Shown here piece by piece: positions 36,915-46,336 of a stretch of DNA of 64,000 bases (the first letter of the stretch is position 1; each line of letters begins with the position of its first letter). The notes under the pieces are model-generated. The model was not told the origin of the DNA and ran no database searches. It saw only the letters and a program-made list of their open reading frames with translations. The DNA comes from Candidatus Eiseniibacteriota bacterium (GTDB lineage Bacteria > Eisenbacteria > RBG-16-71-46 > CAIMUX01), in the NCBI GenBank assembly GCA_020633975.1, contig JACKCR010000004.1, positions 186,001 to 250,000 on the forward strand, in the 5' to 3' direction. A program made the translations under genes and the position numbers.

Positions 36915-37661
36915 TCACTCGTTCCGAGCGGCTCTGTCGGCGAACCGCCTCTTGATGCCACCCCACGAGTCTTCGAGCACGGGAGTGTTGCTCCACAACG
37001 GGTTCGTGCCCTGTCCTCCACCCAGTCCGAACACTCCTCGGTACTCGCGTGGGACGAGGTCGATAATCGACGGCACGCTGTCGTCTGCGAACTCGGGTGC
37101 CGATGCGCCGCTGCGGCTGGAGACAGAGATCTGCGTCGAACCGTAGTAAGAGAACGCAGCGAACCAGTAGAGAGGGACGACCTGTCGCGTTTCCGTGCTC
37201 GAAAACCAGATGGAAGTCCCCGCGTTCGGCTCCTCCGGCCACCCGTCCTCTGCGAGCTCGCCCGCTGCGCAGTTTCCCCAACCGATGAAGGTCGGGGTGT
37301 ACGCCATGTCCCAATCGAGTCCGAAGGACGCGGCCCGGAGGCGCGGGCAGCTCTCCGGTGGGAACACGGCTAGGAGCCAGAACACGGTCGGGACGTTTCC
37401 CGATCGGTCGGATGTGGGATCGATGTTGGACACGAACCCCATGCACTCGTCTATCTCGTTGCAGTGACCGTAGCCGCACTCGGGAACGGTGAAGTACGAG
37501 TAGTCTTCGATGTCGTCCCAGGTGTAGGACAGTGCATCGTTCGTGTGGAAGAGTAGGAAACCGCCGGCGTTCGGCCCGGCGAGGGCTGGGGCGACTACGA
37601 ACGCTAGACTCGATACGAGCGCGAGGGCTGGGAGCGAGAAAAGGGAACGAGGGTGACCCAT
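36915..37661 (-). CDS. exported protein of the GPN-LILHT paralog family, WG-K tail with short extension
   Basis: A 248-residue protein. The start at 37661 follows GGGAGGTG; the signal peptide ends in PALA and the mature protein starts GPNAGGFLLFHTN. It shares with the 4865 and 50095 genes the pattern FWLLAVFPPESCPRLRAASFGLDWD and FADDSVPSIID. Near the end DSWGGIKRRF matches the WG-K tail, but ten further residues (ADRAARNE) follow. A nearly identical extension occurs on the orphan remnant at 43335. Function unknown. Confidence 0.75.
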   Translation of the reverse strand: MGHPRSLFSLPALALVSSLAFVVAPALAGPNAGGFLLFHTNDALSYTWDDIEDYSYFTVPECGYGHCNEIDECMGFVSNIDPTSDRSGNVPTVFWLLAVFPPESCPRLRAASFGLDWDMAYTPTFIGWGNCAAGELAEDGWPEEPNAGTSIWFSSTETRQVVPLYWFAAFSYYGSTQISVSSRSGASAPEFADDSVPSIIDLVPREYRGVFGLGGGQGTNPLWSNTPVLEDSWGGIKRRFADRAARNE

Positions 37662-37970
37662 TGGGCACCTCCCATCGTTACACCCCGGCGAGCGCGGAGG
37701 GACCGCTAGGGGGAGTCTCGCCCATTGGTCGGACGTGTGTCAAATGTTGTACATCGAAGGAGTCGAGACCGGGCCCGATCTCAGCGCACATCCCCGTGCG
37801 GGACACTCGCGATCCCACACCGAAGACGCCTCTCGCACCGGCAGACGGATCAGGATCGTGGGTGTTCCCTGGCGGCGGAGTGGGTATCCTCCTCGTGAGA
37901 ACGAACGGTCGTCGAGTGCTCGCGCATGCACGATAGGCGCACGTTCATGTGTGCCGATGAGGAGTCCTCC
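37662..37970. other. divergent intergenic region, no gene seen
   Basis: Spacer between two exported-protein genes. It holds the GAGGAG site of the right gene near 37959 and otherwise nothing I can name. Confidence 0.5.
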
Positions 37971-39059
37971 ATGCAGACACGCCCGATCATTGCGACGGTG
38001 GTGGCATTGGCCAGTGCCGTTGCCGTCTCGAGTTGTTCCGACGACAAACCGACTGCGCCTGACACTACGCCTTCCTGGACGGAGGAGGCCCTTCCGGCAG
38101 GACTGGAGATGGGCTACCTGAGCGCCATCACGGTCAGCGGGGACCGCGCTGTGGCCGTGGGGACACGGAGTGCGGACTTCAGTCCCTTCGCCGTGGAGCG
38201 GACCAACGAGGGCTGGGAGCTCCTCGAGCTTCCCGAGGTTCCGTTCCGGGCGATTCCGGCGGGCGTCGTGCTCACGGAGGCTGGTGATCCGATCATCGTC
38301 GGTGTTGCGATCGACGAAGGCGGGGGATTCAATGCCTTCATCATCGACGGGAGAACGGAGCCTGCTTCCCTCATCGAGTTCGATCGTGACAACGAGGACG
38401 TCTTCCTCTACTCCGTGGCGGTCGGAGACGGAGCGGCGATGGCCGTGGGCCTCGCAAGTGGCGGGTTTGCCCTGCGAAGTGTCACGGCCGGAGCGTGGAC
38501 GGACGTTCCTCCGTCGCCCATCGGACAGCAGGAACTCGGCCTGAACGACGTCCAGTATGTCGACGGAAGATTCGTCGCCTGCGGATTCGACGACGGAGGG
38601 CCCCCGTACGCGATCTTTGCCACCTACGAGAACCGCGCGTGGTCGATGGATGAGATTCCCGGAGTCGACCTCGACCCTCGTTGCCTGGAGGAACTCCCTG
38701 ACGGAACGTTGCTCGTGGGCGGGCAGCGCTTCGAGAGCTCGACCTCGTCGGACTACGCATTCCTCCAAGCTCGTGATCCCGGCACGAATGCCTGGATTCC
38801 GCTCGGAGTCCCTGGATCTCCTCGGCCCGGAACGGTTCAGGATCTCTACGCGACCTCGTCCGGCGAGGTCCGTGCAGCGTTATCGACATGGTCCGCCAAC
38901 GTTCCCGGCGGAATCGTTCGCAGCGGGAGGATGGAGTACGAACTCTCCGGAGCTATCGTTGCGATCGCGGGGAGCGCGAACGGAACGCTCTACGCGGTAG
39001 GACACGAGAACCTGGCAGGTGGCGACCTCCGGCCGGTTCTGCTCGTGCGGGAGCCGTAG
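37971..39059 (+). CDS. lipoprotein with predicted beta-propeller-like repeats
   Basis: A 362-residue protein, start at ATG 37971 behind GAGGAG. Lipobox VSSC and a SDDKPTAPDTTPS linker precede repeats of about 45-50 residues (YLSAITVSGDRAVAVGTRS, LYSVAVGDGAAMAVGLAS, LNDVQYVDGRFVACGFDD, TLYAVGHENL), as in beta-propellers. No catalytic motif. Convergent with the 39105 gene, 45 bp apart. Confidence 0.65.
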   Translation: MQTRPIIATVVALASAVAVSSCSDDKPTAPDTTPSWTEEALPAGLEMGYLSAITVSGDRAVAVGTRSADFSPFAVERTNEGWELLELPEVPFRAIPAGVVLTEAGDPIIVGVAIDEGGGFNAFIIDGRTEPASLIEFDRDNEDVFLYSVAVGDGAAMAVGLASGGFALRSVTAGAWTDVPPSPIGQQELGLNDVQYVDGRFVACGFDDGGPPYAIFATYENRAWSMDEIPGVDLDPRCLEELPDGTLLVGGQRFESSTSSDYAFLQARDPGTNAWIPLGVPGSPRPGTVQDLYATSSGEVRAALSTWSANVPGGIVRSGRMEYELSGAIVAIAGSANGTLYAVGHENLAGGDLRPVLLVREP

Positions 39060-39104
39060 GACTCCGTTGGATTCGAGGCAGCAACCCGGCACCACGCTCG
39101 GGTG

Positions 39105-41372
39105 TCACCTCAATACGATGGCTCGGGAACTCGACACCTTCCCATCGACGACGTAGCGGACGAAGTAGGCGCCGGAAGGAACTGGAGTTCCCTGATCGTC
39201 ACGTCCGTCCCACTCTAGAACGACGGATCCGGCTTCGTGCCAGCCCGAGGCTAGACGGTCCACTCGACGTCCCGTGGCATCGAGGACATCGACTTCGAGG
39301 CTCGCATCGTGCGGAAGCCGCAACCTGATTTGCGAACGGGAGACCAGAGGGTTGGGGGCGATGGTCACCGTGAGTGGGGAGTGGGAGACGTCTTCGTCAA
39401 CCGAAGAGCTTCCGGCGGGCAGACAGATCTCGTAGACGCGGCTCATTGAATCGTCCGCGAGATAGAGCTTCCGCGCGGCGGAGTCGATCTCCAGATTGCC
39501 ATAGCCCACGGAACCGATCCCTTCGGCGACGGCCGTGACATCGCCGGTCGCGGCGTCGATGCGATAGAGCCGCACTGGGCTGGACGAGCTCATCGTGTAG
39601 AGAGCGTGCTGACCGGAGTCATAGGCGAGCACTCGCATCTCCGGGATGTTCTGCGACAACGGGAACGGAGTGGTCGACCCATCCGGATGGATGACGGAGA
39701 GAACATCGTCGTCGATCGCATCGCACACCCAGACCGAACTGCCATCCGTGGCCAGGTCGTACCAGTCCACCGATCCCGGATCGGGAACCAGCTCTCGCTC
39801 GAGGTGAGCCGTGTCGGGCGACGCGGCCCAGACCCCGTCCGCTCCTCCGTTCCCGTGGTCCGTGATGAGGATGTCTCCCCCCGAGACGACGGGCCCGTCG
39901 AATCCGGCCGGAGCGATCAGGAGCCCGGCCACGTCGTCGTCACCCGTGTGGAACGTGTCGCCCCAGACGGCGGTCCCGTCCATCCCGACGAACCGGTGGA
40001 GGACGCCCGCGTAGTTCTCGGTGACGAATCCGGCTCCGTCTTCTGTGAAGACGAGCCCGAGCGGGCGGTCATAGGAGTAGAGCCGGTGGACTGCGTTGGG
40101 ACCGGTCAACGCGTAGACGCCGCCTCCGTCCGCGATGGTTTCGTTCACGAGCGCGTAGAGGAAACCGTCGGCAGGATTGAGTGCGAGGGCAGATGCATTG
40201 CGGATCGACCAGAAGTCACAGACGGAGTGTTCCTCGTCCAGGATCTGTAGCGGCACGTGAGGCTCAGGTGCGCCACCACTGACGCCACGATAGACGTTGT
40301 CCAGTCCGAACCGGTCGTTGCCCGTCGAGGCATCCGCGGAGATGACTACTTCCTGTACGTGCTCCAGGAGCCCGGACCAGGTTCCTCTCACCATCGTCCA
40401 TTCGGTTTCGGCGATCGCGAGAACGATCGGGATCCACTCCGCCGTCGCCCCGACGTACGGATCCAGGGTCGTCTCCACCATCGCGGTTCCGCCCGGACCG
40501 TGGAGTTCGACCACAGCGTTGGTCGAAGGGAAGACAGGATCTGGCGGGAAGAACGAGAACGAGAGTTCTCCGACGCCGTCCCACTGCGTCCACGATCCGC
40601 CGTACCACGAAGGCAGAACGACGCGACCTCCGTCCCGGTCCTCTTCGACCTCGAGGTAGGGACCCGTGTCTCCGTCTTCGGGAACGACGGAGACCGAGGC
40701 CGAGTGACCGCTCCATCCGATGTCGCCGTCGTCGAACGTATCCAGTTCGTCGGTCGGGTTGACCAGCACCGGCGTTCCGCCGAGTTCGATGTTGTCCATC
40801 CGAACCACTTCGTCGCCGAAGATCATCTCCGCGGCGAGCTCCACCGCGGTCACGTTGCCGATCAGGCCTGACCAAGTCCCACTCTCCAAGGTCCACGCCG
40901 TCGGATCGATCGGGATCGAGAAATGGTTCCAGACGTTGGCGGGGAATCCCGTGCGCGTCGCGGTCGCGATGCCACCCGGCCCCTCGATGCGGAACATCAC
41001 CGGCGGATTGCCCGATCCATTGGTCATGGTGTGGATCGCGTCATAGGCCAACGAGTCCGTTACTCCGAGGCTGGTCCAATCACCGAGAAACGTGGCCGGC
41101 GCCGTGGCCACGCTCCACTCCCCGATCGCGTCGTCGTCGATCCGCAGGCAGCCGTCCGGATTGCCTTCGCCGTCCACCCAGTAGAAGACGTTGTCACCGA
41201 AGACGGCCCAACCTTCGAGATCCGCGTCGAAGGTGGTCTCGACGGCGGACTGCGCGGTCCGTGGCAGTGCTATGGCGGAGAGGAGCAGGAGGGAGATAGT
41301 GGCAACGCGAGCCCGCGAGGTTCGATTGGTGGGGAGATCGACTGTGTGGTTTGGAAGGTCGAAGGCTCGCAC
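39105..41372 (-). CDS. exported carbohydrate-binding-like/propeller protein with FlgD-like tail
   Basis: A 755-residue protein. The GTG at 41372 is chosen for the GAGGAG 7 bases upstream; a signal peptide ending TAQSA follows. The first part holds two similar jelly-roll-like units (DADLEGWAVFGDN with TWSGLIGNVTAVEL, and FDDGDIGWSGHSAS with TWSGLLEHVQEVVI). The middle is an NHL/SMP-like propeller (ASALALNPADGFLYALVN, PEMRVLAYDSGQHALYTM). The last 85 residues form an Ig-like tail (APNPLVSRSQIRLRLP to SSRAIVLR). No catalytic residues recognised. Likely a surface or secreted binding protein. Confidence 0.75.
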   Translation of the reverse strand: MRAFDLPNHTVDLPTNRTSRARVATISLLLLSAIALPRTAQSAVETTFDADLEGWAVFGDNVFYWVDGEGNPDGCLRIDDDAIGEWSVATAPATFLGDWTSLGVTDSLAYDAIHTMTNGSGNPPVMFRIEGPGGIATATRTGFPANVWNHFSIPIDPTAWTLESGTWSGLIGNVTAVELAAEMIFGDEVVRMDNIELGGTPVLVNPTDELDTFDDGDIGWSGHSASVSVVPEDGDTGPYLEVEEDRDGGRVVLPSWYGGSWTQWDGVGELSFSFFPPDPVFPSTNAVVELHGPGGTAMVETTLDPYVGATAEWIPIVLAIAETEWTMVRGTWSGLLEHVQEVVISADASTGNDRFGLDNVYRGVSGGAPEPHVPLQILDEEHSVCDFWSIRNASALALNPADGFLYALVNETIADGGGVYALTGPNAVHRLYSYDRPLGLVFTEDGAGFVTENYAGVLHRFVGMDGTAVWGDTFHTGDDDVAGLLIAPAGFDGPVVSGGDILITDHGNGGADGVWAASPDTAHLERELVPDPGSVDWYDLATDGSSVWVCDAIDDDVLSVIHPDGSTTPFPLSQNIPEMRVLAYDSGQHALYTMSSSSPVRLYRIDAATGDVTAVAEGIGSVGYGNLEIDSAARKLYLADDSMSRVYEICLPAGSSSVDEDVSHSPLTVTIAPNPLVSRSQIRLRLPHDASLEVDVLDATGRRVDRLASGWHEAGSVVLEWDGRDDQGTPVPSGAYFVRYVVDGKVSSSRAIVLR

Positions 41373-41746
41373 GGGTTCGCTCCTCGGGTCTTTCGCGGTG
41401 TCGTCGGTCGGGCGGCAAGGCGCGACGGCGCAATGTCGGACTCGGCATCGACTAGGGTTCCAACTATGGAAGGGCGGAATCCGCTGAAAGCGAACGGGTC
41501 TCGCGTGTCGACCGGTGGCTAGGTGCGCTTCCGCTCTTCGCTTCCCTCTCCCGCGACGAGGCTCACGCCCAGGCTCTCGGGTCAAGTGCTGCGGCGTTGG
41601 CCGTGTCCACCGGGGAGGACACAGAAAGTTGGGCACTTGCGGCGCAGTTGGCTGGCGTACCCTTCGACGGTACCCAGCAAGTTCCACTTGGCGGCGTGCA
41701 GCGCCGGCCCGAGTTTCCTTCTCCTCTGGTCGGAGGCGTTTCTACG
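41373..41746. other. divergent intergenic region, no gene seen
   Basis: Between the 39105 gene and the frameshifted gene at 41747. No coding pattern with a start and Shine-Dalgarno was seen. Confidence 0.5.
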
Positions 41747-43308
41747 ATGAGGACCATGGCAATCGTTCTGTGGTGTGTTGCTCTACCTTCGTTGGTCGGT
41801 TGCGGGGATGACTCGCCTACGGACCACGGAGACGTGACACCACCCGCAAACGTCAACGATCTCGCAGTGCAGACCAATGGGCCGCGGCGCGTCATTGCGA
41901 CGTGGACAACCCCTGGGGATGATGGGAACGGGGAGGAGCGGCCGCATTCTTCGAGCTACGGGCTGCACAATCAGAGGTGACGGCCGAGGCGTGGACGCAG
42001 GCCAGGCTCGTCGGCGCAGGGGAGTCCCGCTGATCCTGGTGTGGTTTCGCAGCAGGAGGCAAGCGGACTCGAGCCTGGAGATGGTACTTCGCCGTACGCG
42101 TGTACGACGAGGTTCCGAACTGGTCCGACTCTCGAATGTGGTGGCTGTGGACGTGGAAGGGTTCGACCCACCCGCCGCCATCACGGACCTTCGAGTCTCG
42201 AACGCGACGGGTTCGACTCTCTCACTGGAGTGGACCGCTCCTCCGACGGATCGTGATCCTCACTATGATGTTCGGTATGCCACGACCGAATTGACCGAGG
42301 CGATGTGGGACGAGGCACTCGATCCGGATGGAGAGCCCGTTCCCGGCATGGGAGCTCGACAGAGACCTACACGATTGGTGGGCTCGATCCACTCACGACA
42401 TACTTCGTGGCAGTGAAGACCTCGCAGGAAGGAACAGCGTGGTCCGATCTCTCCAATGTGGTCGAGGAGACGACGACCGGGACGTCTCGCTTGACGACGT
42501 CGACTTCGCCTCGGTACTCGAGAGCCGTCCTGGTCTCCGGATGGGAGCCGGATCGCGTTCTCTTCCGACTGGGAGGCTCCCTATGCCCTGCGTCTCCATT
42601 GGATCGGAGTGGATGGGACGAATGCCGCACTCTTCGGGCAGATCGACTTCGGCAGGTTTCCATCGTGGTCTCCTGCTGGAGACAAGATCGCCTTCGTCTC
42701 GGAGCGACAGGTCGGTATGGAATCGGTCTTCAGAACTCTCACTACTAGTGGATGCGAGCGGACGCCAGCCCAACTCCATTCGTGAGCCACGCACCGTACG
42801 ACATTGGAACCGTCGCCTGGTCACCAGACGGGCTCAGAATTGCATACGAGGTAGAAGTCGAGTCCTTCCGTTCGTTCAGGAGATCTATGTTGCCGACTTG
42901 GACGGCAGCGACCAGGTCTTAGGTCGTCGACAGGGGAACGGAACGGCGAGGCTCCGAGTTGGTCGCCCGATGGCGAGAGCCTGGTCTTCGCCGCCAGTGG
43001 ATCGGGAAACAGCGACCTGTGGACGGTCGACCTCACTTCGGGAGTGGAGACCCAGCTCACGACCAGCGCCGGTTGGGAGAGATCACCCCCGCGTGGTCGC
43101 CCGATGGCTCCCGGATCGTCTATAGCTCGAACGACTCCGGAACCTACGACATCTGGGTACGGAATCTGACATCGGGCGAGACCACGCAAGTCACGGACTA
43201 CTCCGAGGACGAGTTCGACCCCACATGGAATCGGATGGTCACTCCGTGGCCTTTGTGCGTTCCTCGGTTGGAGGAACCAGTGACCTGTGGGTAACCTCCG
43301 TTCCTTAG
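41747..43308 (+). pseudogene. frameshifted FnIII plus TolB-like propeller lipoprotein
   Basis: ATG 41747 begins a lipoprotein signal (LPSLVGC) and an FnIII domain (PPANVNDLAVQTNGPRRV). The frame is lost near 41935. Recognisable pieces then appear in changing frames: FFELRAAQSEVTAEAW (41950), WYFAVRVYDEVPNWS (42085), LSNVVAVDVEGFDPPAAITDL (42128), TYFVAVKTSQEGTAWSDLSNVV (42390), SWSPDGESLVFA and ITPAWSPDGSRIVYSSNDSG (42955-43130), and finally SDLWVTSVP with a stop at 43308. At least six shifts are needed, so it is a decayed gene or poorly assembled sequence. Ancestral product: exported FnIII/PD40-repeat protein. Confidence 0.75.
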
Positions 43309-43334
43309 TCGACGTGACACAAGCCGGGTGCGTG

Positions 43335-43400
43335 TCAGTCGCGGGCAGGCTCGGCTCGGAACCGACTCTTGATGGTGCCCCACGATGCGTCGAGTACCGG
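43335..43400 (-). pseudogene. orphan C-terminal WG-K tail fragment
   Basis: On the minus strand 21 codons plus stop read PVLDASWGTIKSRFRAEPARD, nearly the same as the end of the 36915 gene (PVLEDSWGGIKRRFADRAARNE). Upstream the frame is antisense to the 43485 gene and not homologous, so only the 3' end of a paralog survives. Confidence 0.7.
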
Positions 43401-43484
43401 TGACCCGGCTTCGTAGTGTTCTCTACGCACATGGGACACCAGTTGGGCCAACCGCTCGAAACATCGGACGGGAGGGTCGTGTCG

Positions 43485-44132
43485 ATGAGAACCAACCCAG
43501 CCTTCGTTGCCTGGCTCTCCGCCTGTCTCGTCGCTTCCGCCGTGTCCTCCGCTCAAGCGGAGTGCGCCGTCATGATGAACGGCGACGGTTCGTACGAGAC
43601 CGGATACCAATGGGAAGGCATCGACGTGCAGCCGCCCTACTTCGGTGCGTTTGCGGAGTGCTTCTCCGGAACAGGTTCGGTCTGCGGGGTCGTCCTGGAT
43701 CTGACCTGCAATGGCGACAACATTCCGTTCCTCGACATCTACGTCTGGCAGGACGATGGAGGAGCACCTGGACCCGTCGTCGCGGTCAGCACGGGGCACG
43801 ACCCGGCGCCCGTAGACTTCTGGCCCTCGGTCAGTCGTCACGCCTTCCCTCTCGAATACGCCGTGAGTGTCGGCGGGACGTGGTGGGCCGGCTTCTGGGG
43901 AGACTGGCCGGGGGCGACGTCCTCCTGGTTCGTCGGAGCGGACTCGAGCGGTGGCGACAGCGGTTGCCCCGTCACGAACGTCGCGCCGGGACTGGAGTGG
44001 CCGGCGGGATGGCAGCCGGTTCCACTCGTCTTCGGCGAGACGACGGCGCTCGGAATCGGCGTCGAGTTCGAGGAGGGTGCTACGCCGGTGAGGAGCCGGA
44101 GCTGGGGAGAGATCAAACGGGTGTTTCGGTAG
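43485..44132 (+). CDS. exported protein of unknown function with WG-K tail
   Basis: A 215-residue protein, start at 43485 behind GGGAGG. Signal peptide ending SSAQA. The mature part is rich in Gly, Trp and Cys (CFSGTGSVCGVVLDLTC, IYVWQDDGGAPG, GGTWWAGFWGDWPG) and probably beta-rich. Ends RSRSWGEIKRVFR. It is not a member of the GPN-LILHT family, which shows the tail is shared by different proteins. Confidence 0.75.
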   Translation: MRTNPAFVAWLSACLVASAVSSAQAECAVMMNGDGSYETGYQWEGIDVQPPYFGAFAECFSGTGSVCGVVLDLTCNGDNIPFLDIYVWQDDGGAPGPVVAVSTGHDPAPVDFWPSVSRHAFPLEYAVSVGGTWWAGFWGDWPGATSSWFVGADSSGGDSGCPVTNVAPGLEWPAGWQPVPLVFGETTALGIGVEFEEGATPVRSRSWGEIKRVFR

Positions 44133-44173
44133 GTGCAGTGTTGTAGGCTGGGAACCACCGGAGAGAGCGCGAC

Positions 44174-45160
44174 GTGACGATGACACCCCACATCTCCACT
44201 CTCTGCTTCCTCCTCGCCCTACTGCTCCCTTGCGCGGCGAGCGCCTACGTTCCAGCCATGAGTGCGCTCGAGCAGGATGAGTCTCTGATCGAGACGACGC
44301 AAACCTCGGACATGATCCTCGACGGCACCATCGTCAGCGCGGTGTCCGCGGAGCGCGGGCCCAAGGGTGCAATCCGCTTCACGCTGTCCATATCGGAAGT
44401 CCTCTTGGACGTCCGCCGCCAGGTCGGCGCGTCGGTCGAGTTCGTGTGGATTCCGAATGCGGAGACCCGATCACCGCAGGTGGGTGAACGGTGGGTCGTG
44501 TTCCTCTGGGAGTGCGACGACGTGCCGATGATCCGGAGCTCTCTCCTGTCGGGCCGGATCGTCGGATCCACGCTCAGTAACGGTTGGCTCGGCGCGACAG
44601 ATCTCAGCTCCTTCAAAACGAAGGTCGTGTCGGCGGCTGCGCCGTGTAGCGCTTCCTATCAGGTTGCGCACGCGGACGTGATCTGTCGGGCCTCGATTGT
44701 TGCGTCCAACCTGAGTGCCGAACCACGCGCGAACCTTCGTACGGGAACGGTGACGGCTCGAGTGGTCGAGACCTTGTACGGGAGCTGGAGCTGGACCGGG
44801 ACCTGGAGTGGGACCTGGACCGGGAGTGGAACCGGGACTGGCACCGCGACCGGGACAGGTACCGTGACCCGTACCGGCACCGTTGTTGGCACCGGAGAAG
44901 AGATCACGTTGCACTTCCCGCAGCATGCCGGGAGCCGCCTTGGTCCACTGCGTTGTGTTCCCGCCCTCGAGAACGGGAGCGAATACATCCTGTTCCTGTC
45001 CGACGACGCTGGAGCGCTGCGGCTGGTTGGTTCTCCGTGGTCCGCACTTCGCGTACGCCCGGATGGGGACTTGGAGGTTCATCCGGCGACGGTCGACTGC
45101 CCCGCGGACCCGCCCATCGTACGGATCGAGGAACTCCGGTCTCTCGTTGGAGCGCGGTGA
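44174..45160 (+). CDS. exported protein with Thr-Gly repeat insert
   Basis: A 328-residue protein. GTG 44174 (or ATG 44180) follows GGAGAGAG; the signal peptide ends AASA. Two similar halves are rich in beta strands (MILDGTIVSAVSAERG and VICRASIVASNLSAEP), with a Cys in each (LWECDD, LRCVPA). In the middle a Trp/Thr/Gly/Ser-rich low-complexity stretch (44782-44890) interrupts what looks like a single domain. Pattern similar to exported TIMP/NTR-like folds, but not secure. 41 bp downstream of the previous gene, probably co-transcribed. Confidence 0.6.
   Translation: MTMTPHISTLCFLLALLLPCAASAYVPAMSALEQDESLIETTQTSDMILDGTIVSAVSAERGPKGAIRFTLSISEVLLDVRRQVGASVEFVWIPNAETRSPQVGERWVVFLWECDDVPMIRSSLLSGRIVGSTLSNGWLGATDLSSFKTKVVSAAAPCSASYQVAHADVICRASIVASNLSAEPRANLRTGTVTARVVETLYGSWSWTGTWSGTWTGSGTGTGTATGTGTVTRTGTVVGTGEEITLHFPQHAGSRLGPLRCVPALENGSEYILFLSDDAGALRLVGSPWSALRVRPDGDLEVHPATVDCPADPPIVRIEELRSLVGAR
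44782..44890 (+). repeat. 6-bp-based in-frame repeat inside the 44174 gene
   Basis: Degenerate copies of ACCGGG/ACCTGG/AGTGGA encode Trp-Thr-Gly-Thr units. The multiple of three keeps the frame open. Confidence 0.75.
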
Positions 45161-45234
45161 GAGGAGCGGGGGAGCGCGTCCCGTCGAGAACCGGGGCCGC
45201 TGCCGCTCCAAAGTGGGAATTCTCCCCACGATTT

Positions 45235-45318
45235 CCTCTCACTGAAGTCGCCGAAGCCCGCCGCACCGAAGCAGAGACGTTTTTTGGAGTGGACGAAACC
45301 CGCCGCACGGAGGAAGTA
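45235..45318 (-). repeat. two 42-bp repeat units, minus orientation
   Basis: Two adjacent 42-bp units translate on the minus strand as LCFGAAGFGDFSER and YFLRAAGFVHSKKR. They belong to the same 14-residue repeat family as the array at 45641-46187 but are inverted relative to it. Confidence 0.65.
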
Positions 45319-45640
45319 CGGTGTCGGCACGTTTCCGAGAGCGTCCGGAACCGATGGAGAGCACTCTTCCAGCACGGCCGAACACGACCTACGGACGCGA
45401 GTCGCTCGCCCTGCGTGGAGACGAACGCGCGCGCACCGGCGCAGTGCGCACCACGGCAACACCTTGGAGCGTCGGACTCGCGGCGGAAGCGTCTCGAGCT
45501 TCCGCCGACCGCGTTCGCACGGAATCTGGCGCCGATCCGGGGACCGCCGGACTCGCTCGTACCGATTCCGCTCGATCTCGATCTGTACACTAAACTGGTC
45601 GTCCTGGTGGGGAGCCTGCCCATTTGGGGACGAAAGCCTG

Positions 45641-46187
45641 CCAAGAACCCGTGCGGCGGGTTTCGGCGACTTCAGTAAGGTGCACTGCGCCGAAGCGGAC
45701 GGTTCCGGCGCGTCCGTTGCCTCGCACCGCGCCGAAGCGGACGGTTCCGGCGCGTCCAGAACAGCGCGCTGCGCCGACGCCGACGGTCCTGGATGCTCTG
45801 GAGCAGCGCACTGCGCCGACGCCACGGGTACTGGCTCCTCTCGAACGACTCGCCGCCTCGGCGCGGACCGCGTCGGCTACCTTGGGGCTATGCACTACGA
45901 CGATGCGGATGGCGTTGTGTCGGTCCGAGTTTGGCAACCCGCCGAGGCGCCCGTTTCCGGCGCTTCTCGAAATGTGTACTTCGCTGGCGCGGGTGGCTTC
46001 GGCTGCGTCGGCAAGCAGAAGTCCGAAGACGCAGCGTGATTCGGCCCATTTCTTCGGCCGCTCTCCGTCGACGCGGCCGGTCCCCGGCGGGGTCAGGAGG
46101 TCGCGCTTCGCCCGCGCATTGAGGATCCGAGGGTCCTGCAGGCGGCACTTCGCGGATGCGGCGGGTTTCGGACCGTCCACGCGCAAC
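45641..46187 (+). repeat. array of about 13 degenerate 42-bp units encoding a 14-residue repeat
   Basis: Starting at 45641, units recur every 42 bp. Translated in one frame they give PRTRAAGFGDFSKV, HCAEADGSGASVAS, HRAEADGSGASRTA, RCADADGPGCSGAA, HCADATGTGSSRTT and so on, to HFADAAGFGPSTRN at 46146. Ala5, Gly7 and Gly9 are the most constant. A TGA interrupts at about 46037 and a +1 shift precedes the last unit. No start codon with Shine-Dalgarno is visible, so this is likely a decayed repeat-protein gene. The 1.1 kb from 45161 to 46336 holds no other gene. Confidence 0.65.
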
Positions 46188-46336
46188 ACTTCGTCCATCT
46201 GCCCGACGTCGGCTCGGTCCCGTAGGCGACGCGGGCTGGATGCGCTTCGTATGGAACGGAGGCTTTCGCAGTTTGGACGTGAAGAACGGTCACATACGCC
46301 GGTAGGATGCGTGCGGTGTATGACAGGGGAGGTCGA

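Noticed and set aside
43401-44186. Upstream extension of the tail remnant as a 283-residue gene
   Set aside because: Only the last 21 codons are homologous; the rest is antisense to the better supported 43485 gene.
45284-46039. 251-residue ORF as a real gene covering the 42-bp repeats
   Set aside because: It would need a TTG start with no Shine-Dalgarno, and its N-terminal half has no coherent composition. The repeat units carry the only signal.
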